64,000 nt of DNA from Plectrocnemia conspersa (GCA_009617715.1 VTFK01000269.1:1178001-1242000), one strand, 5' to 3'. Positions 40,001 through 51,990 are shown, counted from the stretch's first letter. Translations and numbers: made by a program. Notes: generated from the letters alone by a model not told the origin.

Positions 40001-41922
40001 TTTGTAAGTTACTGTGGCTTTATGTTGCATGCCTGATTTGTACTGCAACCTGTCGGCTACTCTTCAAATTATATGTAGCAGTGCTGCCAATTTACAGGAT
40101 AAAAGAGCAATATTTGATTTTATTGAAAAAGTTACAATGCATAAAATTTGAATCTTTTGCCAAGCTGTGTGATTTATTCAGCTAGTTAGACACTGGGAAA
40201 TCTATTTGATATACAGCAGTGAACGTCACAGTATCCAGTTTGTACACACATACATTCGCGCGTACTAGAGTCCAGTCGCAAGAATAAAGTCGTATACGTT
40301 GTACGAAAATACGATTGTGTGTTATTTTTGTTTCTACCTGCGCTGCAATAAAGGTTATTATCATAGTTTGGAGAGCTTAGAAGAGATCGTAAACTTTTAC
40401 ACGTACGATATATTATTTAAAAAATGCAATTAAAAACATTTAAAAAATTAATAAAACATTTTTGTTATATAGTGATACAAATAATATACATATAATAGAT
40501 ATAAATTTAAATTTAAAAAATAAAAAATGAAAATTCAAAATAAAATCACCGATAAGTTGGAAGTCAGTTTTCTTTGGTTTCGTTCCAACAATACATTCAC
40601 TTTCTAATGATGTAGAAGAAGATTGGTAGTTCATTTTCAATTTTTAAAAAGTCACTGAAAAATTGTGAGTACCGAGTCCAAAAACAGTTTACTGATACGT
40701 CAAAAATTCGTACTGCATTCATTTTGTAAATGCGTTGTCTATGTATACAGATGTATGCAAGAAAGAAGCGATACATGCGCGTAAGAATTTTCGTTGTCTC
40801 GCTTGTTCTTGTTGAAGCGGCAATGCTCATTTCAAGGAATATCGTCTGTGTCACATCTGGCTATAAAACTAAATATTTTGGTCTATTTCGCACAAAATAA
40901 TATAAATGTAATATCACAGTAACTGGTTGTCAACTCCTACAATGCAATTGTGTGAGTAAAACGTATATGTGTTTTGGATAAAACGAGGATAGTGTGATGA
41001 CCACTGATATACAGTTTTATTGCATAAATGTATGTCGAATGAGAAAGACTCCAAGTTGATCCAAATGGGGTTGTAGCAAGCGGGTGGGCTCAATGTAGAC
41101 TAATAGAGTTCTTGCAGTGGTAAAAGTTTTTTTGCTCTGGTTTTTCATGAGTCGGGTGCTGAGTGCTTAATCTAGAGTGTGAGTTGGGAGTCGAGTCGAG
41201 TGGTGCTCTCGGAGTTGAGCCTTGTACGTTTCTTCTGTGTGACTTGGATGAATGTGAAAAAAGACTTATTTTGATCAATTTAAATACTGTTAAAACCCCA
41301 CCTATATAACCCCCTTAATGAAGTAAAAGAATTTCATCCAAGTAGTATTTTGTAGGCGACCTTTGTGGTCGCTTTCGACGATGCTAATTGTTTGATGCGA
41401 GTTTCGACGATCGTAAGTAAATAATATAAATATTGCAGCTAAGTAATTTTGGTTACAGTAATTGTAAAAAAAATATGTAAACGAGAAGTAAAAAGTACCT
41501 TTACTCTGATGTAAAAATTCACTTTGTTTGGGGTTCTGTCTCTCCCTCATTATTTGATATGTGCTGTCGAGGTCAAAAAAAGGAATAATTTGGTTGAAAT
41601 GCGGAAAATTGGAAATATTTAGTCTTTACTTCTCGTTATTTTGATTTTCCAGTTGAAGGCTCATTTTCGTTGTGTCCTATTTGTTATCTTTTTTTTGTTG
41701 ATTCACATTTTCTTTAAGCAGTTTTGCCTTAAGAAATGTAAGAAATATTATTAATTTTATTTCCCAGGTGGATATGATGGAAACGAATATTTGAAAGACG
41801 TCGAGCAGTATGACACTAAGACAAGAGAATGGCATCCTTTGGCGCACCTGAACATTGGCCGAGCCGGCGCTTGTATCGTACCCATGCCTTTGAATATACG
41901 TAAAAGAAAAGTACCTGAATAG
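34029..41922 (+). CDS. BTB-BACK-Kelch protein of the KLHL1/4/5 type
   Basis: Proteins of this family are usually substrate adaptors of Cullin-3 ubiquitin ligases; the KLHL1/4/5 branch also binds actin. Exons are 34029-34309, 36225-36385, 37049-37449, 37530-37712, 38284-38436, 38884-39044, 39113-39320, 39401-39593 and 41768-41922; all junctions keep frame (631 aa). A Ser/Ala-rich N-terminus (1-55) precedes BTB at about 65-175 ([30 protein letters not shown]), BACK at about 180-285 ([14 protein letters not shown]), then the [10 protein letters not shown] linker and six Kelch blades at about 335-625, each with a GG pair (VGGMD, IGGRDG, VGGHDG, VGGRDG, LGGHDA, VGGYDG). The RTNPRKST linker and the GGHDAPAKN insertion in blade 5 point to the KLHL1/4/5 group. 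Only one ATG fits exon 1; its context is weak (caatATGg). Confidence 0.95.
34780..35890 (-). mobile_element. 5'-truncated LINE (Jockey/CR1-like) fossil in Kelch intron 1
   Basis: Reading leftwards on the minus strand: the linker after the endonuclease ([20 protein letters not shown] at about 35,800), [13 protein letters not shown] (about 35,560), [14 protein letters not shown] (about 35,220), [12 protein letters not shown] (about 35,050) and [17 protein letters not shown] at about 34,935-34,890. The GVPQGS(x)LGPLLF motif is diagnostic of non-LTR reverse transcriptase. The YADD catalytic block is not seen, and there are many stops and shifts. It is antisense to the Kelch gene and inactive. Confidence 0.85.
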
Positions 41923-43345
41923 TACAAACGTTTGTTTTCACAACTCGTAAAAGGTGATGAAATTTATTATAGATTATATTCGAGATTTTATTTTGCATTC
42001 AACGGTCTGGCGCAGTACAATGAAATTTTTTGATTGAAACCAATCATTAGAGACTGACAAAAAGAGTATTCTAATTTAGCAACGTTCATATTATTTAAGG
42101 GTGGTTAACAATGTAAGTAAAAAATATATTTTTAATAACGAATATTGTTTAAACTATATTTATATACGTAAATCTTATACCACCATATTGCCTATTAATT
42201 TTTCATTTATACAATATCTATAATACGTAAAAGGTATGCCAAAAAGTCTACATTAGTTGTAATCCGATTCTCTAGTTGTGAATAATCTCGTATATTTACT
42301 ATGTTTTCAATACAATATCACACGTGCAGGGTTGTATTGGATAAATTTTGTTTAAAAAAATAAACATAAGTCAAACAATGTCAATTCAAGTATGACTGGA
42401 GCGAGATTGTTTAATGTTTATTAATTTTAAAATTGCTATGATCTTTTATAAAAAAAAATAGTTTGTCACATTGTCTTCCCATAACTGAATTACAAAGTGA
42501 AGAGTATATTAAATTTGAAGAAGTTTGCTCACTTAAATGTATCAATTTATTTAATTGATGTTTTTCCTGAATCATTGATCTCTTATTATTATTTATTATT
42601 TACTTTTGTTTAATCTTAACATGTTTTGAAATATTCCTAACACGAAGACTGAATGTATTAAAAACATTCTACCCATTTACTTTTGTGATTATTAAAGCTA
42701 TTTTGCATTAGTTATATAATATGTATTATTTTAACGAGCAACCATTCATATTTTCTTTAAATTTGTAAAATGTTTGCATTGGTGATTTAAAAAATCTTTG
42801 AAAATTTATATTTGGATGATATTCATCTTTAGTAGAAGAATGAAGTGTAAATTTGGTTATGAATTGGTTTCACATTCCATATGTGTATTTATTATATAAA
42901 GAAAAAACTAGTTGTGATTATGATAATTGCCAAATTAGATAATTATAACGAATTTGCAAATTGTGATTGTTGTCTTTGCCAAATTTGTTGTGAATCTTAA
43001 AAGTGATGATGGCTTTATATATTGTCCGTATTTCTAGGATTAATTTGATAATTTACATATTTGAATGTTATTTACACATACTCATATGTGGATTATTATT
43101 TAGGTGTAGTATAGCTCTATTTTGCTATACAATGGGAATTTCATTATAAATAATGTATTGCGTTATGTATTATATAACGCAAAAAATATTTAGATTTGGG
43201 TTGCATTTATTTTTTCAATCTTTAAACTATATTGCTTTTTTTTATATTATGTAATCAAATATTATCTACTGTCTTATATATGATACTTCAGGGTGTGTAA
43301 TGTTATTGTTAAGATGAATTTTGTAACACTTTGTAAACAAATAAA
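41923..43345 (+). other. Probable 3' UTR of the Kelch gene
   Basis: The 1.4 kb after the stop codon has no reading frame of note and is very AT-rich. The AATAAA at 43,340-43,345 is a plausible polyadenylation signal, although earlier cryptic signals could be used. Confidence 0.45.
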
Positions 43346-43754
43346 AAAATATATGTATTAGTTTTTCTGACATTGTGTTTTATTTTTATATCCTATGGTA
43401 AATTTTTATAACTTAAATTTAATACAATTTCAATAATATTGTTCCGTTACAGAACGCTTTGAATATTTATATTGTCTAGACGAGTTTTAGAGGGTTAATT
43501 ACTATAATGGCCATGACCCGTAAAACAGGTGGTTAACTTTTATGAGTTAGATGTTAGTTATGATTTTATAATTCAGGTCACTAGAGTTTTAGTAGCGTTT
43601 TTTAAAACGCTGAAAAAGAATTGTAGGTATTTTATCTTTAACACTAAAATAAATTTATTCTTATTTCTTTTATATATATGTACCTACATATTAGGCATTG
43701 TGAATATTAAGGGCCAACTCAACGGATGCATTTTTCGAGATAATCACACTAAAA

Positions 43755-44290
43755 TGTAGCGAAGAAGTGAAACCTATTGAAATTCGTCGACGAATGAAAG
43801 CTCAGTATTGTGATACATGTCTCATTCTATCAAATGTAGTAATGGACTATAAAGTTCCTGAAACGGTGCGAGTTCTGTAGCAGAATCTTTTCGACCATCT
43901 GGTTCCACTATGACAGTTCAACAGAGCAAACTAGTAAAGGCGCCGTATCTCTAAATCAGAGAATTACAAGCACAGAGAGAAATGCTGCTTTCAGTGCGAT
44001 ATACGCAGATGTCTTTAAGAATCATTTTAAATCTGCAATCAAATTTAAACGCTGTGGATTTCTAAATATAGGTGTTCTGTCTGCCTTTTCAGATGATGGA
44101 ACTTTGATCTGCATTTTGAATGTCTTAAACACCTGCCGCACTCGCTAGATTTCGCCCCAAGCGATTTTCACATCTTTGGACAATACAAAGAGGCGAGGAG
44201 GGGTGCGTATGTATGTCTAAGCGTCATGAAAATGCCAACTTGTACCTTTTATTTTCAATAAATTATTAGATAAAATAATATTTTTATAAG
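43755..44290 (+). mobile_element. Mariner-like transposase fossil
   Basis: Near the left end a frame gives EEVKPIEIRRRMKAQYCD, like the N-terminal helix-turn-helix of mariner-type transposases. Near 44,120-44,200 comes LKHLPHSLDFAPSDFHIFG, the C-terminal block with the sequence SPDLAPSDFHLF that carries the last catalytic Asp in the family. The core between is mostly lost or broken by stops. Not active. Confidence 0.78.
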
Positions 44291-44299
44291 CTATTCATT

Positions 44300-45014
44300 T
44301 GATTCATACATAAAAATCGCCTGTTCGTGAGATATCTACCCGCATGGATGACTTGAAGTCTGCAAAGCAGTTAACTTTTATTAACCATGAAGGTAAGATG
44401 ATTTGATATCAGTAGATTAAATTTTGGTCATGCCATATGTGAACTGAAAATAGTTTTAGATTTTGTAGAAATTCTTGAAAAGCTGTGCAAATTTCATGAC
44501 GACATATCTCACTGTACGATTATTTTGCTGTTTAACTTGCGTACCTTGCGGCCGCGCTTTTATTTGTATGTAATACAAGGATGTTGATATTATAAATTAT
44601 TATTATTTTCGAAACAATTTTCAAATCACGCACAACTTGTGTAATATTATAGATACGTGTTATTCTCGTAGACTTGCCTGCGTCTCAGCCTACGAGGAGT
44701 CTTTGAAGATATTGTTGAATTATTAGATTTTGCTCTTCCTAGTTGGGTTTGCCAAAAAGTGGTTTGCTTCCTCGGTCTTAGAAGTCTAGGTCAATAGTTG
44801 GCGTAGCTCTGTTTGGTTGGAGTTATATTGAACTCTCGTGTGGCTTAAGGATATCTTTTATGTTGCTTGTGTGTAGGGGTCGAAAGGATTTGCCATGTCA
44901 CCTTCTATAACAAACTTATTTTTATCGGATTTTTTTATTAATGAATTTATTTACGAATAATTTTTTTCAGCCATACTTATACTTACAGCAGCAATATTCT
45001 TGACAGAACGGGCG
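44300..45014. other. Gene-free stretch
   Basis: No exon or repeat was recognised between the mariner fossil and the fold-back. Composition is AT-rich with a more balanced patch at 44,650-44,890. Confidence 0.4.
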
Positions 45015-45428
45015 GCACATTTAGACTGGCATATGACTAAAACCAAGTGTTGCTGTATGAGTGCGAATACCGACCGAAAGCCGAGTGTAGTGTCTCTTTC
45101 TAGCATTCACTCGTCTCTTTCTAGCGCGTCTTGGAGGTACCTCGCTGCCGCTCGCGCCGACTTTTACTGTCAAACCAAGCAACCTAACCTTTTTTTAATG
45201 ATATTGTATTAATTTATTCTAAATTTTATTTTATTTTAATATCATTAAAAAAAGGTTAGGTTGTTTGGTTTGACAGTAAAAGTCGGCGCGAGCGGCAGCG
45301 AGGCGCCTCCAAGACGCGCTAGAAAGGTACGAGTGAATGCTAGAAAAATACACTACACTCGGCTTTCGGTCGGTATTCGCACGCATACAGCTACACTTGG
45401 TTTTAGTCATATGCCAGTCTAAATGTGC
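45015..45428. repeat. Long fold-back: two 191-bp inverted arms around a 32-bp loop
   Basis: The left arm (45,015-45,205) and right arm (45,238-45,428) are reverse complements with roughly a dozen mismatches. They share blocks such as cgaccgaaagccgagtgtag, cgctgccgctcgcgccgac and aacctaaccttttttt. The 32-bp AT-rich loop is 45,206-45,237. The arms are GC-richer than their surroundings. The right arm abuts and truncates a transposase-type helix-turn-helix frame, so the structure is probably transposon-derived. If transcribed it would make a long hairpin RNA. Confidence 0.93.
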
Positions 45429-45601
45429 AAACGGGCGCCACGATGATGCACAGGCCTTACCCTATCTCCAACATTTGCAGTATCTTCAAATTTTTTCACT
45501 ATGTTCCGAATTGTTCGCTCAGTAGGACGATAAAATTGATCATAAGTTTCCCGTAAATTTAGATACACAGTTCGTGCAGGATTGTTATTTCTGTAGAACA
45601 A
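45419..45601 (-). pseudogene. Helix-turn-helix fragment of a DNA transposase (DUF4817-like)
   Basis: The 60-codon frame reads as a homeodomain-like helix-turn-helix of transposon type. NNNPARTVYLNLRETYDQFY corresponds to an insect module that starts with a run of the type N-x-x-x-A-x-R-x-Y, followed by RPTERTIRNIVKKFEDTANV and RVRPVHHRGAR. It stops where the right fold-back arm begins, just where the next helix is expected, so only the N-terminal DNA-binding domain remains. Confidence 0.65.
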
Positions 45602-47126
45602 TTTTAACGCATTGATTGCTGGTTAAGCGATCCATTTTGTAAATGTGTTGTTGCAAACTAACATTTTACATTTTGAACACGCGTGATTATTGACAGCCGT
45701 CTGATTTACAGTGCTTGCCAATATAGGATACTCGAATTGCATCATCTTATATATATATTTGGGAGATGGTGCTTCGATCTTTCTTCATTAAACCTATAGC
45801 CAATGCGATACTTCGGGGTGGAAATGGACATTTCAATTGTCATTCGATAACTTGAAATCAATGAACATTTATTATTATTTTTTGTTTCAACTGCACATAT
45901 ATTGACATCTATTCCCAATACATATTCCATCAGACGCACTTATAACAAAAAGTAATTAAACTTTTGTATTCCACGTATTTTAATATGAGATTGGACAATG
46001 TGTAATACAAATACAATTGTTTATATCCGTTGAATATATCTACGTACATAGTATATATGTATATTCTATGGATATGTTGCAAGGTACAAATTAGTAGTTT
46101 TTAATTTCGAGTTGAAAACAATGCACTGACAGCTTTCAACTGGATATTCGAATTGAAAAATCAACTTTTCTATTTATTAACACGCTTCTACGAAAAATTC
46201 GAGCGCAGATTTTCTTTTTTCGCATCCCATTATTAAAAGTGGAAAACGTTAAAAGCTCATGTTTCTGGACCGCTTTGATCAAAAAGTTATTTATAAAATT
46301 GAAAATGTCAACCCTCGAAGGTGTCAGTATCATTTTTTATAAACCCGTAAAAAGTATGAATAATTTTAGATTAAGTATTTTTTCATGGGTTGAATATTTT
46401 CAGGTAATGTTCTAAAATACATAATACGCTTATAGTTAAATAATAATATATTTGTTCCACCTATAGAATCGTGAAAGTCTGGGTATATGTTGCACTACAT
46501 GCCTTCTTTTACAATCCACAGGTTTGGTCTGGTAATATTGGCGCCAGGTCGCCTGTTACGTAACGCACACGTAAGCGAAAAATAGGTGAAATTTATGAAT
46601 GCGAGAATTCTGTCAAATATTGTCCTTTCTTTAAAATATTGTCACAATGCTTGTGTAATTTATGCTGAGATTTAAGTTTGTTTAACAATGCTACTGTTTA
46701 AATTTTATTAATGTTTACTATATTTTAAGAAGAAAACCAACGAGGCGTTCTTAAAAATATAGAACAAAAATTAATGACAGACCACGTCGGTCAGAGCTCA
46801 AATAGAGCGATATATCTTGACATCACTCCGTTCCTGTCTGCAGTCGTCACCATTATTATTATGTTAAAATTAAACAAATTTAAACATATAGGGAAATATA
46901 TAATTGAACTTTAATTTCAATAGTTTCCATTATAAAGTTGTTACTTTGCACTGTAAATTTAAAACTTGCACTATAAAAATAGAAATAGAATATATAGATA
47001 GACTGGTATTACATTTATAGTGTATGTATTCAAGTGTAAAGTATCAAATTTATATTGGAAACTATTTAAAATAAAGTGCAATTATTTTTTATAATAAAAG
47101 CGTAATGTTTTTATGAATAAAAAAAT
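45602..47126. other. Gene-free AT-rich stretch
   Basis: Open frames at 45,742-45,939 and 46,136-46,333 (minus) are short and unfamiliar. No RNA gene or repeat was identified. Confidence 0.4.
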
Positions 47127-47200
47127 GCCGCTGTCGGGGCTCGAACCCGCAACTTTAGAGTTATTTGTCTGTGACGTTACAGACTACGCTATTTTGTCCT
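47126..47200 (-). ncRNA. tRNA-like sequence (tRNA pseudogene or SINE head)
   Basis: On the minus strand there is an A-box-like TAGCGTAGTCTG and a B-box GGGTTCGAGCC with four of five T-stem pairs, followed by a run of seven T, as in a Pol III terminator. The acceptor stem does not form: the 3' side CAGCGGC has no partner about 72 nt upstream. The anticodon arm is also unconvincing. It is therefore not a functional tRNA. Confidence 0.5.
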
Positions 47201-50127
47201 TATATAAGCGCATATATAACGTACATCAGATATTTCCATTCGGAATAAACTTCCGTTAAAAACTTTCATTAAGAACTTCTACCACATGAGAGTGCATTCA
47301 AACTCGGATCAAGTAGAGCTCCGCCAAACATCGAAGAAGACTTAGAAGACCGAAGAAAAATCCGCTATTCAATTCACGTCAAGCCTATTTAAGCTAATCT
47401 TCGGAGATGACTGGATTTTGGACTGGAGACGCAGACAAGGCTACATGCATCACGTATCTATAAGTCATTACACAAATTGTACAGGATTTAAAGATTACTA
47501 TTTATAATATATCCAAAATTTTCTTGACATTGTATTTGCGAAAAAATGCAGTTGAAAACAATTTCAGGATTTGGAGACCTTTGCGAAATTGTTTTAAATA
47601 TAGTTTTTGCTGTACAAAATATATTTAGGCTTACTGAATAACCGATAAAATGCAAGCATCACCAAGTAGAGCGATGATGTCGAGAGCACTGCTTAAATGA
47701 TGTGTTTATTTTGCCCTAATATGTCCTTGGAACAAATTTGCATCTTCAGCGAGCGTTTTCTACATTTCCCTGTGTTTTATATTATTAATATTGACAACGA
47801 TTTCTCTTGGGAGCGATCAGCTATAATGACTCTGTAACCTAAATAATTATGTCTCCGTACGTATAAATGATTCAGACGCGTTTCAATGACGACGATATTC
47901 TTTACATTTTCTGCTTGGTGTGGCAATGTTACTGTAATGGTTCAGCTGTTGTTTATTACTGTACATTATATCGAAAGGGTTACCGTATGTTTAAAAGATT
48001 TTTTCTGTAGTATGTAGTAATGGGTGTTTTTTAATTATTATATTGTAGATGTTTTGTTATAATTTTTGGGTTTTGTATCACGTCGGAATGTCAATACTTG
48101 CGGTATTTGAATTACGTCGAGGTCCAACACTATCGGGTTTTGTGACCGAGGATATATTACTTTGCAGCCAAAATAGACGCCAGAAAAGCTGGTCACAGTG
48201 TATTTCATTAACATATATAAATTACCACATATATAGAGAAATGACGATGCCGCTATCAAGCGGTTGAGTTAAAATTGTGAGCCTTGAAAGTCGGAGAGTT
48301 CTCGCTGGAGTGTCGAGTTATATTATTGTCGGCTGTGATGTCTATGGAGCAGCTGGGATTCGTCATTATGTACTTTCGTGATGCTATTTGGACGATTCGC
48401 TTATATCTCTAGTGTCGATGCAGATTTCTGATTCCACTTTGCTGCTGCGACTGTCACATCTAGTATAATGCTGGTAACAATATTATTATGCGCAGGGTAG
48501 AATGTATTATTTAGCTAGCACGCTTCTTTTCCAAAAAAAGTAAGTTTTGGTGATACTTTTGGATGATTAACGTCTCGAGATGGATGTGCTAGTAGGTGGT
48601 CCGTGTAACATTTCCAATTATTAATAGAATTATTTTGTAATGAGATCTTTCTTTAATTACTATGAAAAATTCTGTGTGGCCTTAGTTTCAAGACTTTTAT
48701 TTTAGTTTTTTTGAAATGTTTGTTAGAATGACTTCTAAATGATAACAAATTGTACAGGTGGTTAAACTCCCCACACAACGTTATGTATAAAATAAAACTA
48801 TGCTTTTGTAGGGGATAATATTTTGTTGGAATGCTTCCGATAATTAGAAGTCTTGAGTTTATTACTCACATTTAAAAAAATATCAAATATAATGCAGTTT
48901 TAAAAAATTGCATATCCCTGGAATATATCATATATCTTCAATAAGTGTGTATCTTCTAGGATAGATAATGGTTGGTTGGAAGGAAAAGTGGTTGAGAATA
49001 AAGTGCATTGTATCATTGATGACAAAGAATACACATGTACTATAGTTAAGAAATTCAATATGATTTAATTTGAACATAATTTCACGCTGCTTGCTATCGT
49101 AAAAGTTTTTTGCACATACCAACTCGGGAAATTATGTCTCCGCCGAGAAATAATAAGCCAGAGATTTTAAGACGTTTGCACGGCGATAAATTCACAAAGA
49201 GCCCACACACGTTTATATTCTTCATCTTGCGTTTCATTTTTTCACTCCATCGTCGAGTCTATTAAATTAAGAAGTCAATTTTCTCCCGGAGGCGCTCCAC
49301 TCTTTGTGTATTATAGTTAACTCTGCTTTTTCCCCTCTTCTTCCGAGAAAAAGATTCTACTTTGCGTATATACCCTCGCGAAGGTGTTGCTAATTGAATT
49401 TGATTTTTCTCTGCTGATTTCTCGACTTTTTAAAATTTAATACAGAGTATACACTTTTTTGCGCTTTGAGCACAAATGGCATTTATTTATAGTGCTTTAC
49501 TTATTTTCCTTCGGTGAGTGAGAGATTAAATTAAAATATTGTATGTTGATGTCTTGATACTGACGTGATTTTATAATTTAATTCTGTTACTCAAGCTGAA
49601 TTTTTTGAATGTGTAATGATCCATAAGACGCGTTACCGTTCACATATTAAATGAATAATTTTTGTCAATTTGTACAACAAGATTTTCGCCATTAAGAGCC
49701 AGCATAACTCGATTTAAAGTCTACATTACAAACATCTAATATAGTCAATAGACTCAAAAAATAAAAGTCTAGATATATCGTTGTGCAAGGGCAATATTAA
49801 ATATTAAAAAAATATTTCTACCGCATGGTTTACTTGTGCAAATTAAATGATGGTTGACTGCTTGATAAGACGCTTATGATCATGTTAATTATAGGATTGA
49901 ATGAATAAAAAATATATAGTTAAACACAGTCATATTTAACATTCCGCGATGAAGTAGAGTATGCTTTTTTGTTTGGAGACTAGTGGTTAGGACGTTAATT
50001 TTCAGCGTCAGAATATCATGAAGTTAACATGTAGTTGGCCGGTGGAAAATTACTGTGTTCACCAACTGATCGGAATTTGACTTGAAGTGTAACTCCGCTG
50101 GTTGACTGTTGATTCCAGTCTGTTTTA
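47201..50127. other. Gene-free stretch with a possible second tRNA-derived head
   Basis: No coding exon was found. At about 49,978-50,010 the plus strand reads ctagtggttaggac followed by ttttca, recalling the A-box and anticodon loop of tRNA-Glu, but no B-box follows. It may be an old SINE start. Confidence 0.35.
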
Positions 50128-50705
50128 CTGCTAGTTACTGATCTCCGGCGCCAGTCGACCACACGCTGGAGTTCGCCGTTTATAGTGTGGGAGAGCGAAG
50201 GACCACTCTTGAGGTTAAAATCCAAACCCTTGAGGGGAAGTGATCTCTCGGGTTGGCCGTCTGAGGTAGGCAGGTGACGTAAGCAGGGCGAAACCGCTCG
50301 GCCTTGAGGGGAACCGAGAGCTAAGACTGCGACTGAGGCAACATATACACCCCTCGAATATTAGGGCGGTAGTGTTGTGACAAGGATGATACGCAATGCA
50401 AAGCAATGCATACCAGCCAACGAGTCCAACCCTTATGGGCGGGCACCCAGATTTTGACGGGCGGGACCCAAACCCCCATAGTGCTAAATATTTTATTGGA
50501 GTTGCATTAGTATTTCTCCCCGTGCGCTCGGGAGAAATACTAATGCAACTCCAATAAAATATTTAGCACTACGGGGGTTTGGGTCCCGCCCGTCAAAATC
50601 TGGGTGCTCGCCCATAAGGGTTGGACTCGTAGGGCACTAGTACTAGTAACGGCAGTGGCGCACGCAACGGATAACATGTAACTATACTTCTGCTAGTTAC
50701 TGATC
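50128..50705. mobile_element. 546-bp insert bounded by a 16-bp direct repeat
   Basis: The same 16-mer, ctgctagttactgatc, occurs at 50,128-50,143 and 50,690-50,705 and differs at both outer neighbours. Such a repeat 562 bp apart is far beyond chance and looks like a long target-site duplication, as left by a retroposon. The insert (50,144-50,689) is GC-richer than its surroundings, lacks a poly-A tail and any recognised coding sequence, and carries the 211-bp palindrome in its right half. Confidence 0.55.
50420..50630. repeat. 211-bp near-perfect palindrome
   Basis: Arms 50,420-50,520 and 50,530-50,630 (101 bp each) pair with only two mismatches around the 9-base centre cgtgcgctc. Blocks include gagtccaacccttatgggcg and ttggagttgcattagtattt on the left, answered exactly on the right. 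No reading frame is involved. It could be the joined ends of an element or a foldback element. Confidence 0.96.
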
Positions 50706-50982
50706 ATGAAGCTCTAATTACGGGGTTTTTCATACTATTATTTTACGATCCCAAATACGTAATAACATTTAATGTTCTTTGTTTGGATAATTTCTGCCTC
50801 TATTACACATTATATTATATTTTTTCTTTTTATAAATAATGTAAATGATGTAATGGTATAATCAATGGCTCATTTGTTCTAATTAATTTTAACTTGAAAT
50901 TATTTTTAGCACTAGAATATTTATTATAAATTATCAAATTATTTTGTGAATTTTTTTTTTAGAAACTATAATTTTAGTGTCT

Positions 50983-51339
50983 TGTGGGGGTTGTGTCGTC
51001 TGGTGCTGGAGCTCGTGCTCACGTCGAGTTGTCACCAGTTTGGGGGTCGTCGTGATGGAGCTCGGTGTCGCATTGGCGTAGCCCTACGGGTGCGTGACGG
51101 CGCCGGGTGCTTCCTGGGCCGCGTGGTCGGCGGCGGCGACTATCAGCGGCGACGGTGGCTGACGATGGCGGCACATGGTCGGGGCTGCGGCAAGTAGTCG
51201 GCGGAAGCGGCGAGGGCGTGAGCGGAGCCAGTAGTCGAGTCTCGTAATGTAATCGGGCGACTGTCTCTGTGGAGCTTCTGTCCCGTCTATTTATATACCG
51301 AACGGGAATATTAATAATTTATTGTTACATGTCGCCACA
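50983..51339 (-). repeat. LTR, 3' copy in element orientation
   Basis: Read on the minus strand it starts TGTGGCGACA and ends CCCCCACA. Near its start it has the promoter-like GGTATATAAATAGAC. A copy of the primer-site motif lies inside it at 51,020-51,037. It matches the other LTR at 353 of 357 positions. Confidence 0.9.
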
Positions 51340-51342
51340 GTA

Positions 51343-51350
51343 CTCCCCTT
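51343..51350 (-). promoter_or_regulatory. Polypurine tract of the LTR element
   Basis: AAGGGGAG on the minus strand, three bases before the 3' LTR, is the expected place for the plus-strand DNA primer in LTR retrotransposons. Confidence 0.6.
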
Positions 51351-51587
51351 GGAGTAATTTGGATAAAATTACGATATGTGTTGTTGTGGCAAAGAAGGCG
51401 ATGGTCGTGGCAGCGGCAGGAGGATAGCGTGGTCGGCGAAGATGTGTTGTTGTGGCGATGGAGAAGAGTCTCCATGTGACTGCGGAGCTGTGTAGCACCC
51501 GGATGTCCGGTCGGCCGAGGAACTGATTTCTAATTCCAGGGCCGCGTCTACAGGAAGCTCTGCAGTTGCGATGCAGTGTGGTTGGCG

Positions 51588-51813
51588 AAGAAGGCGATGG
51601 TTGTGGCTGCGGCAGGAGGATGGCGTGGTCGGTGAAGAAGGCGATGATTATGGCTGCGGCAGGTGGATAGCGTGATCGGTGAAGAAGGCGATGGTCGTGG
51701 CTGCGGCAGGAGGATAGCGTGGTCAGCGAAGAAGGCGATGGTCGTGGCTGCGGCAGGAGGATGGCGAAGAAGGCGATGGTCATGTCTGCGGCAGGTGGAT
51801 AGCGTGGTCGGCG
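51588..51813. repeat. 47-bp minisatellite inside the LTR element
   Basis: Units beginning aagaaggcgatgg start at 51,588, 51,635, 51,682 and 51,729, then a shortened 38-bp step leads to 51,767. A separated copy begins near 51,391. Units share ctgcggcaggaggatagcg. The long open frames on both strands here arise from this repeat (47 bp is not a multiple of 3, so units cycle frames) and are not genes. Confidence 0.9.
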
Positions 51814-51971
51814 TCCGTGCTCGTACCAGCCCCGTCCAGAATTTTTGCGTTAGTCTTCCGTCTGAGACATCAGAACGCAAAATTGTTATCCAAATTCACG
51901 TCGGTAGGTCACCAATTTGGGGGTCGATGTTGTTGTTGACGGAGCTGGTCATGATCAGAATGTTGCGTGTT

Positions 51972-51989
51972 CACGTCGGGTTGTCACCA
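51972..51989 (-). promoter_or_regulatory. Primer-binding site of the LTR element
   Basis: TGGTGACAACCCGACGTG begins with the TGG that pairs with a tRNA 3' CCA, and is separated from the 5' LTR by a single base. Close copies occur at 51,914-51,897 and inside each LTR (51,037-51,020 and 52,045-52,028). The donor tRNA was not identified. Confidence 0.65.
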
Positions 51990-51990
51990 G

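Noticed and set aside
47126..47200. Functional tRNA gene
   Set aside because: Acceptor stem and anticodon stem do not pair, although B-box and terminator are present.
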